DNA of 43,488 nucleotides from Endomicrobiaceae bacterium (GCA_028711215.1 JAQTSO010000010.1:1-43488), one strand, 5' to 3'. Positions 26,055 through 34,871 are shown, counted from the first letter of the stretch. Made by a program: numbers and translations. The notes: generated by a model not told the origin, from the sequence alone.

Positions 26055-28025
26055 ATGACTCAACCCAATGAATTTTTCGAAAAAGCAAAAGAATTCATGA
26101 ATAATAAACAATATGAAAAAGCGTTAGAATATTTTGATGTTTGTTATAGGTATGATTATGTAAGAGAAAAAGTTTTGATTGAGAAAATAAGTATATTTTT
26201 TGAATTAAAAGATTGGAAACAGGCTGAAATATGTTGTTTGGAATATATTAAAAACCCGGAAGACGAATATACAAAATCTGACGTCCAGATAAATCTGGCG
26301 AAAATATATAAATTAACAAACAGGATTGATGATGCAATTGAATTATTTGATTCAATCAATAAAACTTTTGTTAAAGATATGAATGTTTTTAACATGGAAA
26401 GACTGGAAATAAGCTATTGGAAATATAACAATTATTTTATGATTAATCAGTTTCCCGGAGATAAAAAAGAAATACAGAAAGAGTTTCAAATAATAAAAAA
26501 CATTGCTCCCGGTGAACCGAGAATTTTATTTTTTTTGATTAAAATATCAAATTTTTTACATGATTATGACTATGCAAAAAAATTGTTTGAACAATACGGT
26601 GTTTTGGCGGAAAAAGATGTGCTTTACAAAAATGCAATTCTTTTTGAGTTAAAAAAATGGGCAGAGTCTGAAATATCTTGTTTGGAATATATTAAAAACC
26701 CGGAAGACGAATATACAAAAGCCGATATGCAGATAAATTTGACAAAAATATATAAATTGACAAACAGGATTGATGATACAATTGAATTATTTGACTCAAT
26801 AAATAAAAATTTCGTTAAAGATATAGATGCTTTTAATAAAGAAAGGCTGGATTCAAGTTATTGTAAATATAATGATTATTTTATGGTTCACCAGTTCCCC
26901 AGAGATAAAAAAGAATTATATAAAGAGTTTCAAATAATAAAAAACATTCCTCCCGGTGAACCGAAATTGTTGTTTTTTTTAGCAAGAGTATCAAATTTTT
27001 TACATGATTATGACTATACGAAAAAATTGATTGAACAATATAATGTTTTTGCAGAAAATGATGTGTTTTACAAAAATGCAATTCTTAATGAATATGAAAT
27101 CGCATCCGGTTCTGTTGTTCTAAAATCTTTCCCCAGAGGCTTATGGCTTTTGTTGAGCAGTAAATGTAATATATCGTGCATTATGTGTCACTCAAATGAA
27201 ATGAATTTTGAAATGTCTGAAAACAATATGCAAAAAATATCAACATATTTTAAATATCTTGAACATATTGTCTGGTGGGGGGGCGAACCTACGATATCCC
27301 CTAAATTTTATAAATTGCTTGAAAATGCTCTGGCATATAAAAATATTAAACATACAATCATTACAAACGGACAGTATATGCCTGACAATCTGGCAGATTT
27401 AATTGTAAAAAATAATATAGAGGTTGTTTTATCAATAGATTCCGTTGAAAAAGATAAATATGAAAAGATACGCAAAGGAGCAAGTTTTGAAAAATTGTTA
27501 AAAACAATTGAAATTTTATCTCCTTTAAAAGAAAAAAGTTTGTTGAAAATAAATTATGTTGTTATGAATATGAATAAAGATGAATTAGATAAAGTTTTTG
27601 ATTTTGCCAGAAAACATCAAATATTAAAAATAAATTTTTTACCGGCATGTGTTAATAATGCCGAAGTAAATAATTTTAAAATTTCAGATGATGACGCAAA
27701 AAATATGGATATTGAATTTAGTCGGGTAAGTGAGATGGAGATTTTTAATTCCTGTGATATAATAAAAAATGACGATATGAAAATAGATTGTAAAAATAAC
27801 GTTTTTTGTCATGCTCCGTGGACATATATGACCTTTTCATATAAAGGAACAATATTCCCGGATAATTTATGTAATTTTTTCAATGGTAAAGAATTTATAT
27901 TGGACGAAACAAATCTTTTAGATTACTGGAACAGTCAGTATGTTCAGGAATTAAGAAGATTCGTATTGGCAAAACATGCCTGCAATTATCGTTGTCCGCA
28001 GGCAAATGTAACGGAAATTACATGA
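26055..28025 (+). CDS. TPR-radical SAM protein with SPASM-like C-terminus
   Basis: I start at ATG 26055 (MTQPNEFFEKAKEF), which opens directly into a TPR helix; an upstream extension would overlap the previous gene in another frame. The 656-residue protein has TPR-like repeats (about 1-345) including a tandem 148-residue duplication. The radical SAM core (about 360-560) has C371-x3-C375-x2-C378 for the 4Fe-4S cluster, WWGGEPTISPKF and VVLSIDSVEKDKYEKIRKG. The C-terminal part has CHAPWTYMTFSYKGTIFPDNLC and a final CNYRC, like SPASM or Twitch auxiliary-cluster domains. Such proteins modify peptides, proteins or sugars, with the TPR part probably binding the substrate. No small precursor peptide is obvious nearby. 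It overlaps tsaD by 4 nt. Confidence 0.87.
   Translation: MTQPNEFFEKAKEFMNNKQYEKALEYFDVCYRYDYVREKVLIEKISIFFELKDWKQAEICCLEYIKNPEDEYTKSDVQINLAKIYKLTNRIDDAIELFDSINKTFVKDMNVFNMERLEISYWKYNNYFMINQFPGDKKEIQKEFQIIKNIAPGEPRILFFLIKISNFLHDYDYAKKLFEQYGVLAEKDVLYKNAILFELKKWAESEISCLEYIKNPEDEYTKADMQINLTKIYKLTNRIDDTIELFDSINKNFVKDIDAFNKERLDSSYCKYNDYFMVHQFPRDKKELYKEFQIIKNIPPGEPKLLFFLARVSNFLHDYDYTKKLIEQYNVFAENDVFYKNAILNEYEIASGSVVLKSFPRGLWLLLSSKCNISCIMCHSNEMNFEMSENNMQKISTYFKYLEHIVWWGGEPTISPKFYKLLENALAYKNIKHTIITNGQYMPDNLADLIVKNNIEVVLSIDSVEKDKYEKIRKGASFEKLLKTIEILSPLKEKSLLKINYVVMNMNKDELDKVFDFARKHQILKINFLPACVNNAEVNNFKISDDDAKNMDIEFSRVSEMEIFNSCDIIKNDDMKIDCKNNVFCHAPWTYMTFSYKGTIFPDNLCNFFNGKEFILDETNLLDYWNSQYVQELRRFVLAKHACNYRCPQANVTEIT
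26199..27086 (+). repeat. Tandem 444-bp in-frame duplication inside the TPR-radical SAM gene
   Basis: Two adjacent copies (about 26199-26642 and 26643-27086) are offset by exactly 444 nt, measured from the shared stretch starting at 26241 and 26685. They encode CLEYIKNPEDEYTK, IYKLTNRIDD, ELFDSINK and SNFLHDYDY in both. The high nucleotide identity indicates a recent event. The ends are approximate to about 10 nt. Confidence 0.9.
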
Positions 28026-29044
28026 AAATATTGGCAATAGAAACATCATGTGACGAAACGTCTGTTTCGGTAGTTGAGAACGGCAGAAAGGTTTTATCAA
28101 ATATAATTTCTTCCCAAATACCGATTCATGCTAAATATAACGGTGTTGTTCCTGAACTTGCCAGCAGAGCGCATATAAAAAATATCAATCCTGTTATTGA
28201 AAAAGCTTTAAATAAAATAAATATTAATTTTAAAAATTTTGATAAAAAAATTGATGCAATTGCATGTACATACGGACCGGGACTTGCCGGTTCGCTGCTT
28301 GTAGGCATAATGGCTGCAAAAACATTGTCTTATATTTACGATAAACCATTAATACCGGTCAATCATATTGAAGGTCATATGCATTCTGCAGGAATAGAAA
28401 ATTCAGGTTTAAAACCGCCTTTTTTAAGTGTAATTATTTCCGGCGGACATACTGAGCTGGTAATAGTAAAAGACTACGGCAAATATGTTTTTTTGGGCGG
28501 CACAAGAGATGATGCAATCGGCGAAGCATTTGATAAAGTTGCAAAAATCCTAGGACTTTCTTATCCGGGCGGACCTGTTATAGATAAACTTGCGGAACTC
28601 GGTGATGCAAAAAAAATACATTTTACAAGACCTTTGCTTAAAGGCAGCTGGGATTTTTCGTTTTCCGGAATAAAAACGGCAGTTTTAAATTATTCAAAAA
28701 AAGTTGATATAACCGATAAAAATGTAATAAACGATATATGTGCAGGTTTCCGTCAGGCGGTTGCCGAAACAATTATTTATAAATCATTCGAAGCTGCCGA
28801 AAAATATAATTTAAAAACTATAGCTTTGGGCGGTGGTGTTGCCAGTAATTCATTAATCAGAAAAATGTTTAAAGTAACTGCAAAAAATAAAAAAGTAAAA
28901 GTTTTTATACCGTCGCCGGTTTATTGTACCGATAATGCTTCAATGATAGGTCTTGTCGCTTATTATAAATATAAAAAATCAGGATTCAAAAAAAATATTG
29001 ATTCTTTAAATCCAAAGCCGTCGCTTGATCTTCAAAATTGGTAA
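28022..29044 (+). CDS. tsaD: tRNA threonylcarbamoyladenosine transferase TsaD
   Basis: The 340-residue protein starts at the ATG in the ATGA overlap with the radical SAM gene, giving the canonical start MKILAIETSCDETSVSVVENG. Family landmarks are ELASRAHIKNI, YGPGLAGSLLVG, the metal-binding NHIEGHMHS, SVIISGGHTELV, YPGGPVIDKLAE, DFSFSGIKTAV, IALGGGVASNSLIRK and CTDNASMIG. With TsaB and TsaE it transfers threonylcarbamoyl to A37 of ANN-decoding tRNAs in the cytoplasm; those partners are not in the window. dusB, another tRNA-modifying gene, begins 6 nt after its stop, forming a small tRNA-modification pair. Confidence 0.97.
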   Translation: MKILAIETSCDETSVSVVENGRKVLSNIISSQIPIHAKYNGVVPELASRAHIKNINPVIEKALNKININFKNFDKKIDAIACTYGPGLAGSLLVGIMAAKTLSYIYDKPLIPVNHIEGHMHSAGIENSGLKPPFLSVIISGGHTELVIVKDYGKYVFLGGTRDDAIGEAFDKVAKILGLSYPGGPVIDKLAELGDAKKIHFTRPLLKGSWDFSFSGIKTAVLNYSKKVDITDKNVINDICAGFRQAVAETIIYKSFEAAEKYNLKTIALGGGVASNSLIRKMFKVTAKNKKVKVFIPSPVYCTDNASMIGLVAYYKYKKSGFKKNIDSLNPKPSLDLQNW

Positions 29045-29050
29045 CCGTAC

Positions 29051-30049
29051 ATGATAAAAATCCCTGAACTGAAAATCGGAAATATTAAATTAAAAAATTC
29101 TCTTATGCTTGCTCCCATGGCAGGTATTACGGATTTACCGTTAAGAGAACTTGCCGTTGAGGGCGGTGCGGGGCTTGTATATACGGAAATGATATCTGCA
29201 ACGGCATTATCTTACGGTGATAAAAAAACATTAAAATTATTACAAACTTCCGTTAAAGAAAAAGATATGGCGGTTGCACAAATTTTTGGCAACAGCCCGT
29301 CGGTTATGGCGGACAGCGCAAAAAAAATACAGGATATGGGATATAAATTTATAGATATTAATTTAGGATGTCCCGCAAAAAAAATAGCAAAATCCGGTGC
29401 CGGGGCAAAACTCTTGGAATCTCCGAAAAATATTGAAAATATATTAACTGCCGTTGTGAAAAATGTGTCAATTGCGGTTACGGCAAAAATAAGGATAGGA
29501 TTATTTAAAGGACAAAATATTGCTCCCGAAATAATTGAAATAGCACAAAATTGCGGTATACAAATGGTTTCTGTCCATGCAAGACCGGCAGAGAACGGAC
29601 ATAGCGGTCTGCCGGATTTAAAAGCTTTTGAAGAAGCGACAATAAATGCAAAAATTCCGATTGTTGCAAACGGCGGTATTATTGATATTCAAACAGCTGA
29701 AAAATTTTTAAAAATACCAAAATGTGCAGGTTTGATGATTGGCAGAGGAGCAATCGGGGATTATGATTTATTTAAAAGAATAGAATATTTTTTTAATGAG
29801 AATGAAGTTTTGCATCATCCCGGGATAGAAACAAAAATTGACTGGTTTAAAAAACATATAATGGCATCAATAGAATTTTACGGCGAAGAAAAAGGAATAG
29901 TTGTTTTAAGAAAAATTGCTCCTTATTATATTAAAGATATACCAAATGCATGTCATATAAGAGACAGATTCAATAAAATTACTAGTCTTAAAGATTTTAA
30001 CAATCTTATTGAAAACATAATTCCGTTTTGCAATGAAACACACTTTTAA
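29051..30049 (+). CDS. dusB: tRNA-dihydrouridine synthase (Dus family)
   Basis: The 332-residue protein has the Dus pattern: LMLAPMAGITDLPLRELA at the FMN-binding N-terminus, YTEMISATAL, VAQIFGNSP, FIDINLGCPAKKIAKSGAGAKLL with the catalytic C107, VTAKIRIG, VSVHARPAENGHSG, IVANGGIIDI and GLMIGRGAIGDYDLF. It reduces uridine to dihydrouridine in the tRNA D-loop. The NLGCP and GxGAxLL wording fits the DusB subgroup. It is the last gene of the long plus-strand series and is followed by an inverted-repeat spacer rather than a simple terminator. Confidence 0.95.
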   Translation: MIKIPELKIGNIKLKNSLMLAPMAGITDLPLRELAVEGGAGLVYTEMISATALSYGDKKTLKLLQTSVKEKDMAVAQIFGNSPSVMADSAKKIQDMGYKFIDINLGCPAKKIAKSGAGAKLLESPKNIENILTAVVKNVSIAVTAKIRIGLFKGQNIAPEIIEIAQNCGIQMVSVHARPAENGHSGLPDLKAFEEATINAKIPIVANGGIIDIQTAEKFLKIPKCAGLMIGRGAIGDYDLFKRIEYFFNENEVLHHPGIETKIDWFKKHIMASIEFYGEEKGIVVLRKIAPYYIKDIPNACHIRDRFNKITSLKDFNNLIENIIPFCNETHF

Positions 30050-30272
30050 AGGCAGAAGCTGAGAAGCACAAAGACAGAAGCTGAGAAGTTGAGAGGCTTG
30101 GAAGCTTGGCAACTACAACAACGAATAAAAACAGAAGATTAGAAGTTGAGAAGCTTAGCAGCTTGGCAACGACTTTGTTTTTGTTAAAGTCTTTACTCAG
30201 TTTCTTCGGTTTGCTTTGCAAATCTGCCCAACATCCAAACCTCTTAGCTTCCCAGCTTCTATTAGTTTGTAG
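30050..30272. repeat. Imperfect inverted-repeat spacer with GAAGCTGAGAAG-type low-complexity tracts
   Basis: This spacer separates two convergent transcription units. The left half repeats degenerate units such as AGAAGCTGAGAAG (30054, 30075) and AGAAGTTGAGAAGCTTAGCAG (30140). The right half (about 30232-30272) holds the near reverse complement, CTCTTAGCTTCCCAGCTTCTATTAG. The core between them (30203-30246, TTCGGTTTGC to CCCAACATCCAAACCTCTTA) resembles the reverse complement of 1896-1953. The arms could form a long stem in RNA and may act as a two-way terminator. Frames through it look spurious. Confidence 0.7.
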
Positions 30273-30881
30273 TTATTGTTGTTTTTCCAAAAGAGGCTGA
30301 ATCGCCTTATAAACTTTTTCGGCAACAAATTTATACCCGGCTGAATTTGGATGTAATTCATCGGCAAATAAAGCTCTGTCATTCCAGATTTCGTTAAGAA
30401 TTCCTGAAATTACAGGGGCATTTTTATCTTTTGATATTTCTACAAGGATTCTGCGCAATTCAGGAAGCTGGTTATCTTCAGTGCACAAGATAACGGCAGT
30501 TGCACCGGTTTTTTGAATTTTATTAATTATAGTTTCAATATTTTGTTTTGTTGTTTGTATCGGTATTTTTTTAAAAAAATCATTTGCTCCGAATTCAACA
30601 AGTACCATAAAAGGCTTGAATTGGAATATTTCGTCTGCTCTTTCAAGCCCATGACGTGAAGTGTCTCCGTGAATTCCTGCATTAACAACAGTCAGATTAG
30701 TAAGTTTTTGTAAAAAATAAGGATATGTTTCTCCGTTTGTTGCACCTGTACCTTGTGTTAAACTGTCTCCAAAACATACTATTGTGCGGTTGAGTTTCGG
30801 CTGAACTTCGTGATTTCCGTAACATCCTACGGTAACAAACAAACAAACAACAGACAAAAATACCAATAATTTTTTGTACAT
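30273..30881 (-). CDS. SGNH/GDSL-family lipoprotein esterase (TesA-like)
   Basis: The 202-residue protein has a lipoprotein-type signal sequence ending LFVTVGC, with C20 as the likely lipidated residue. SGNH blocks are complete: FGDSLTQG with the nucleophile S40, NAGIHGDTS, EFGANDFF and DELHPN with D174 and H177. The pattern is closest to the TesA/arylesterase group. Known relatives hydrolyse acyl esters or thioesters, or remove acetyl groups from glycans; the substrate here is unknown. It starts 9 nt after the amidohydrolase stop, so the two are co-transcribed from the promoter at 31690-31718. Confidence 0.9.
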   Translation of the reverse strand: MYKKLLVFLSVVCLFVTVGCYGNHEVQPKLNRTIVCFGDSLTQGTGATNGETYPYFLQKLTNLTVVNAGIHGDTSRHGLERADEIFQFKPFMVLVEFGANDFFKKIPIQTTKQNIETIINKIQKTGATAVILCTEDNQLPELRRILVEISKDKNAPVISGILNEIWNDRALFADELHPNSAGYKFVAEKVYKAIQPLLEKQQ

Positions 30882-30890
30882 GATTTATCC

Positions 30891-31679
30891 TTATATATTT
30901 AATAGTTTTTTTATATTACCGCCGAATAATTTTACCTTATTGGTCTCTGAAATATCAAGAGCATTTAAAAAATCTATATCGTTTTTTTGTGTTCCGAAAG
31001 GGAAATCCGTGCCGAATAAAATTTTGTCGATAGAATGCTTGGCAATGAATCTATCCCTTTGTTCTTTTTTCATATATATCAATGCCGATGAAGTGTCAAA
31101 ATAAATATTTTTTCCTGCAAGTTTTTCAATGACTTCATCCCATATTTGAAAACCTCCCATGTGTGCGCCTATAAATTTTAACTCGGGAAATGTTGTTATT
31201 ATTTTTAATATTTTATCGGGTCCGGCATGAATAATACCCGGCAAACTTAGTTCTACACCGCAATGAAATAGAACCGGGATATTCAATTTTTGTATCCTTT
31301 CATAAACCGGGAATATGAGTTCGTCATCTATGTAAAAATCCTGAAATTCCGGCTGAAATTTTATTCCGAAAGCATTGTCTTTAATTCTGTCTAATTCCTC
31401 TTGCCATTTGTCATAAAACGGATGTAATGAAGCAAAAGGAATAAATCGGTCTTTTCTTATGGAAAATAACCAATTATTTATTGACTGTACTTGGTCAGGT
31501 CTTGATGCTACCGATGCAATTACACTTTTTAATATTTCATTTTCATCCATTATTTTTAAAAGATTTGAAACTGTCGGAACTGCAGGTATAGGTCTTGAAA
31601 AAGAATGTTCCAGATATTCTTTTGCTTTATCGGCGACTTTGTCAGGCCAAACATGGGTATGCGAGTCAATTATTATCAT
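30891..31679 (-). CDS. Amidohydrolase_2-family metal-dependent hydrolase
   Basis: I use ATG 31679 (MIIIDSHTHVWPD, 262 residues); a longer version from TTG 31688 would begin before the predicted transcription start. Metal-binding motifs are DSHTHVW at the N-terminus, IPVLFHCG, KFIGAHMGG and the C-terminal ILFGTDFPFG with its catalytic Asp. This fits the ACMSD/TatD-like amidohydrolase_2 group, whose members are decarboxylases or hydrolases of small ring or carboxylate compounds. No Shine-Dalgarno is visible and the -10 box ends only 11 nt before the ATG, so the message may be leaderless. It is divergent from ruvC. Confidence 0.88.
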   Translation of the reverse strand: MIIIDSHTHVWPDKVADKAKEYLEHSFSRPIPAVPTVSNLLKIMDENEILKSVIASVASRPDQVQSINNWLFSIRKDRFIPFASLHPFYDKWQEELDRIKDNAFGIKFQPEFQDFYIDDELIFPVYERIQKLNIPVLFHCGVELSLPGIIHAGPDKILKIITTFPELKFIGAHMGGFQIWDEVIEKLAGKNIYFDTSSALIYMKKEQRDRFIAKHSIDKILFGTDFPFGTQKNDIDFLNALDISETNKVKLFGGNIKKLLNI

Positions 31680-31689
31680 AACTTGCAAG

Positions 31690-31718
31690 ATTATATAACT
31701 ATTAAGAATAAATGTAAA
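31690..31718 (-). promoter_or_regulatory. Promoter for the amidohydrolase-SGNH pair
   Basis: Minus strand: TTTACA (31718-31713), a 17-nt spacer, then TATAAT (31695-31690). The start site would lie near 31683, four nt or so before the ATG at 31679. It faces away from the ruvC promoter. Confidence 0.7.
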
Positions 31719-31730
31719 TATCCTGTCGTG

Positions 31731-31759
31731 TTGATAAAACTGTCAATATTATTTATAAT
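31731..31759 (+). promoter_or_regulatory. Promoter for ruvC
   Basis: TTGATA (31731-31736), a 17-nt spacer, then TATAAT (31754-31759), about 28 nt upstream of the ruvC ATG. The Shine-Dalgarno GGGAGAGG lies between. Confidence 0.78.
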
Positions 31760-31787
31760 TTTCCCAATTCAACGGGAGAGGCGATAC

Positions 31788-32270
31788 ATGATTGTTTTAG
31801 GTATAGATCCGGGTTTATCAATGGCAGGATGGGGTGTCGTAGAAAAAGGACAAAAAGATAAAATTAAAATGTTGGATTACGGATGCATTAAAACATATCC
31901 GTCGGATAAACTTACATGCAGATTAAAATATATATATGATGAAATTCAAGTTGTAATTTCAAAATACAAACCCGAAATGGTCGCAATTGAGGAGTTGTTT
32001 TTTTTGAAAGGTTCAAAAGTTATTGCTTCCGTCGGTCAGGCAAGAGGGGCGATACTTATGGCAGTTATAAATAATAATATTCCGGTGTTTGAATACAATC
32101 CAAGGCATGTGAAAATTGCTTTAACAGGTTACGGTTCTGCCGATAAACATCAGATGCAACATATGGTAAAGGCTATTTTAGGACTTAAAGAAATACCAAA
32201 ACCTGATGATTCCGCCGATGCTCTTGCAATGGCAATCTGCCATCTTAATACCAACAGATTTTTCAAATAA
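31788..32270 (+). CDS. ruvC: Holliday-junction resolvase RuvC
   Basis: The start ATG 31788 follows GGGAGAGG and gives the canonical MIVLGIDPGLSMAGWGVVE; an upstream in-frame extension would cross the promoter. The 160-residue length is typical. The acidic catalytic set is present: D7, E68 in MVAIEELFF, and D141 and D144 in PDDSADALAMAICH. VGQARGAIL and YNPRHVKIALTGYGSADKHQM are also family motifs. It cuts four-way DNA junctions as a dimer with RuvAB, whose genes are not adjacent here. Confidence 0.97.
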   Translation: MIVLGIDPGLSMAGWGVVEKGQKDKIKMLDYGCIKTYPSDKLTCRLKYIYDEIQVVISKYKPEMVAIEELFFLKGSKVIASVGQARGAILMAVINNNIPVFEYNPRHVKIALTGYGSADKHQMQHMVKAILGLKEIPKPDDSADALAMAICHLNTNRFFK

Positions 32271-32289
32271 TAATAATTTTAATTTTTGT

Positions 32290-32318
32290 TTGACAAAAGA
32301 TTGTTATAAAGATACAAT
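32290..32318 (+). promoter_or_regulatory. Strong promoter of the membrane pyrophosphatase gene
   Basis: TTGACA (32290-32295), a 17-nt spacer, then TACAAT (32313-32318). A leader of nearly 60 nt leads to AAGGAG at 32368-32373. Confidence 0.82.
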
Positions 32319-32382
32319 CTATGGCAAAATTTAATAAAATTTAATAACCCGAAATTTGGGAGATAAAAAGGAGATAAAGAGT

Positions 32383-34770
32383 ATGTTTTCTAAGTTGAGA
32401 AGTTTGATGCTTTCGTTGGTAATTACTGTTTTGGCTTCTGCAGGTGTTTTTGCATCAAGTGAAGCTAATTTGGTAATGCCGGATTTGTCATCCGTTACAT
32501 TTTTAGGCGGAATTTCCGGTCATTCATTGTTAGTGTTTGGTTTGTTAATCTGTGTTTTCGGATTGGTGTTCGGTTTTGTTCAGTTTAATGCCGTTAAAAA
32601 TTTACCTGTACATAAATCTATGCTTGAAGTTTCAGAATTAATATATGAAACTTGCAAAACTTATCTTATAACTCAGGGTAAATTTATCATTATATTGGAA
32701 GCATTGCTTGCCGCTATAATATTTATTTATTTTTATTTCTTAAGTGATTTTGCATTATTAAAAGTGCTTATCATTATATTGTGCAGCATTGTCGGTATTT
32801 TGGGCAGTTATGCAGTTGCATGGTTTGGTATGAGAATTAACACATTTGCAAATTCAAGATCAGCATTTGCAAGTTTAAAAGGCAAACCATATCCTACATT
32901 TGCTATTCCTTTAAGGTCCGGAATGTCAATCGGTATGTTGCTTATAAGTATTGAACTTTTTATTATGCTTGTAATATTATTGTTTATTCCTGCCGATTTT
33001 GCCGGTCCTTGTTTTATAGGATTTGCAATCGGTGAATCTTTAGGCGCTTCTGTGCTTAGAATTGCAGGCGGAATCTTTACAAAGATTGCAGATATCGGTT
33101 CAGATTTAATGAAAATTGTTTTCAATATTAAGGAAGATGATGCAAGAAATCCCGGAGTTATAGCAGATTGTACCGGTGATAATGCCGGTGACTCTGTAGG
33201 TCCTACAGCTGACGGATTTGAAACATATGGTGTAACCGGTGTTGCTTTGATTACATTTATATTGTTGGCAGTTAAAGACCCGATTATCCAGATTAAGCTT
33301 TTGGTTTGGATTTTTGCTATGCGTCTTATAATGGTTATTGCAAGTGCAGTTTCTTATTGGATAAACGGTGCTATTGCAAAAGCAAAATATGAAAATGCAG
33401 ACAAAATGAATTTTGAAGCACCTTTGACATCTTTGGTTTGGATTACTTCGATAGTTTCAGTTATATTAACATTTATCTGTTCTAATGCAATGATAGGTGA
33501 TTTGGCAAACGGACTTTGGTGGAAACTTTCAATAATTATTACCTGCGGAACAATGGCAGGAGCAATTATTCCGGAAGTAGTTAAAATTTTCACATCTACA
33601 TCAAGCTCTTTTGTTAAGAATGTTGTTAATTCATCAAAAAACGGCGGAGCATCATTAAATATTCTTGCAGGTCTTACGGCAGGAAATTTCAGTGCTTACT
33701 GGATGGGGCTTGTTATAATAATTCTTATGGCAGTATCTTATGGCGTAAGTACTTTTGGTTTTGACATGTTTATGTTATACCCTGCAGTATTTTCATTCGG
33801 GCTTGTAGCATTCGGTTTCTTAGGTATGGGACCTGTTACAATAGCCGTGGATTCTTACGGACCTGTAACAGATAACGCTCAGTCAGTTTATGAGTTATCT
33901 TTGATTGAAAGTATTCCGAATATAAAAGAAGAAATTAAAAAAGATTTCGGATTTGAACCAAATTTTGCTAAATCTAAATTGACATTGGAAGAAAATGACG
34001 GAGCGGGAAATACATTTAAAGCAACTGCAAAGCCGGTGTTAATCGGTACAGCTGTTGTTGGTGCTACAACCATGATATTCTCCATTATTTTTACTTTAAT
34101 TGCAGATAAAGGTGAGGCAGTAGTTCTTCAAAGTCTTTCATTGTTACATGCTCCGTTTTTATTAGGTCTTATAGCAGGCGGTGCGGTTATATATTGGTTT
34201 ACAGGTGCATCAACGCATGCTGTAACAAGCGGTGCATATAAAGCTGTAGAGTTTATTAAAAATAATATTAAACTCGACGGAGTAGTAAAAGCATCTACTG
34301 AAGACAGCAAAAAAGTTGTTGAAATATGTACAAAATATGCTCAAAAAGGTATGTTTAACTTATTCTTAGTTATATTTTTTACAACTATAGCTTTTGCATT
34401 TATTGAACCTTATTTCTTTATAGGTTATTTAATTTCAATAGCTCTTTTTGGTTTGTTTCAGGCAATATTTATGGCAAATGCCGGCGGTGCATGGGATAAT
34501 GCCAAGAAAGTTGTAGAAGTTGATATGAGGGAAAAAGGAACAGAACTTCATAAAGCAACGGTTGTCGGAGATACGGTAGGCGATCCTTTTAAAGATACAT
34601 CTTCAGTTGCTTTAAATCCAATCATCAAATTTACAACATTATTCGGGCTTTTGGCATTGGAACTTGCTTTGGTATTGTCACCTGTCGTAAGTACGACTTT
34701 TGCAGTAATATTTTTTGCGGTTTCACTCGTATTTGTTGTCAGATCATTTACAAGTATGCTTATAAAATAA
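32383..34770 (+). CDS. hppA: Membrane-bound ion-translocating pyrophosphatase
   Basis: I start at ATG 32383, preceded by AAGGAG; a TTG at 32356 would add nine residues across that site. The 795-residue protein has about 16 membrane helices. Pyrophosphate-binding motifs include EDDARNPGVIADCTGDNAGDSVGPTADGFETYG, SYGPVTDNAQSVYE, GGAWDNAKK and GDTVGDPFKDTS. It couples hydrolysis of pyrophosphate to export of protons or sodium across the inner membrane. In the GNTxxA motif (GNTFKATAK) K546 sits where potassium-independent enzymes have Lys and potassium-dependent ones have Ala, so a potassium-independent proton pump is predicted. It is flanked by its own promoter and a strong terminator, so it is monocistronic. 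Confidence 0.96.
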   Translation: MFSKLRSLMLSLVITVLASAGVFASSEANLVMPDLSSVTFLGGISGHSLLVFGLLICVFGLVFGFVQFNAVKNLPVHKSMLEVSELIYETCKTYLITQGKFIIILEALLAAIIFIYFYFLSDFALLKVLIIILCSIVGILGSYAVAWFGMRINTFANSRSAFASLKGKPYPTFAIPLRSGMSIGMLLISIELFIMLVILLFIPADFAGPCFIGFAIGESLGASVLRIAGGIFTKIADIGSDLMKIVFNIKEDDARNPGVIADCTGDNAGDSVGPTADGFETYGVTGVALITFILLAVKDPIIQIKLLVWIFAMRLIMVIASAVSYWINGAIAKAKYENADKMNFEAPLTSLVWITSIVSVILTFICSNAMIGDLANGLWWKLSIIITCGTMAGAIIPEVVKIFTSTSSSFVKNVVNSSKNGGASLNILAGLTAGNFSAYWMGLVIIILMAVSYGVSTFGFDMFMLYPAVFSFGLVAFGFLGMGPVTIAVDSYGPVTDNAQSVYELSLIESIPNIKEEIKKDFGFEPNFAKSKLTLEENDGAGNTFKATAKPVLIGTAVVGATTMIFSIIFTLIADKGEAVVLQSLSLLHAPFLLGLIAGGAVIYWFTGASTHAVTSGAYKAVEFIKNNIKLDGVVKASTEDSKKVVEICTKYAQKGMFNLFLVIFFTTIAFAFIEPYFFIGYLISIALFGLFQAIFMANAGGAWDNAKKVVEVDMREKGTELHKATVVGDTVGDPFKDTSSVALNPIIKFTTLFGLLALELALVLSPVVSTTFAVIFFAVSLVFVVRSFTSMLIK

Positions 34771-34791
34771 ACGTATTTTTATTATAAAATT

Positions 34792-34831
34792 AAACACAAG
34801 AGCTTATCTGTATCGGCTCTTGTGTTTTTTT
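34792..34831 (+). terminator. Rho-independent terminator after the pyrophosphatase gene
   Basis: ACACAAGAGC (34794-34803) pairs perfectly with GCTCTTGTGT (34816-34825), extendable by A-T pairs, with a 12-nt loop and a run of seven Ts. Confidence 0.93.
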
Positions 34832-34871
34832 ATTTTTAAATTCTCATAGATATAAAAAATTATATAAACTT

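Noticed and set aside
30106-30300. Open frames on both strands in the 30-kb spacer
   Set aside because: They consist of translated inverted-repeat DNA and read as low-complexity peptides; one overlaps the SGNH gene.
31605-31787. Longer N-terminus for RuvC
   Set aside because: It would span the divergent promoter region and the start of the opposite gene; GGGAGAGG and the canonical MIVLGIDPG favour 31788.
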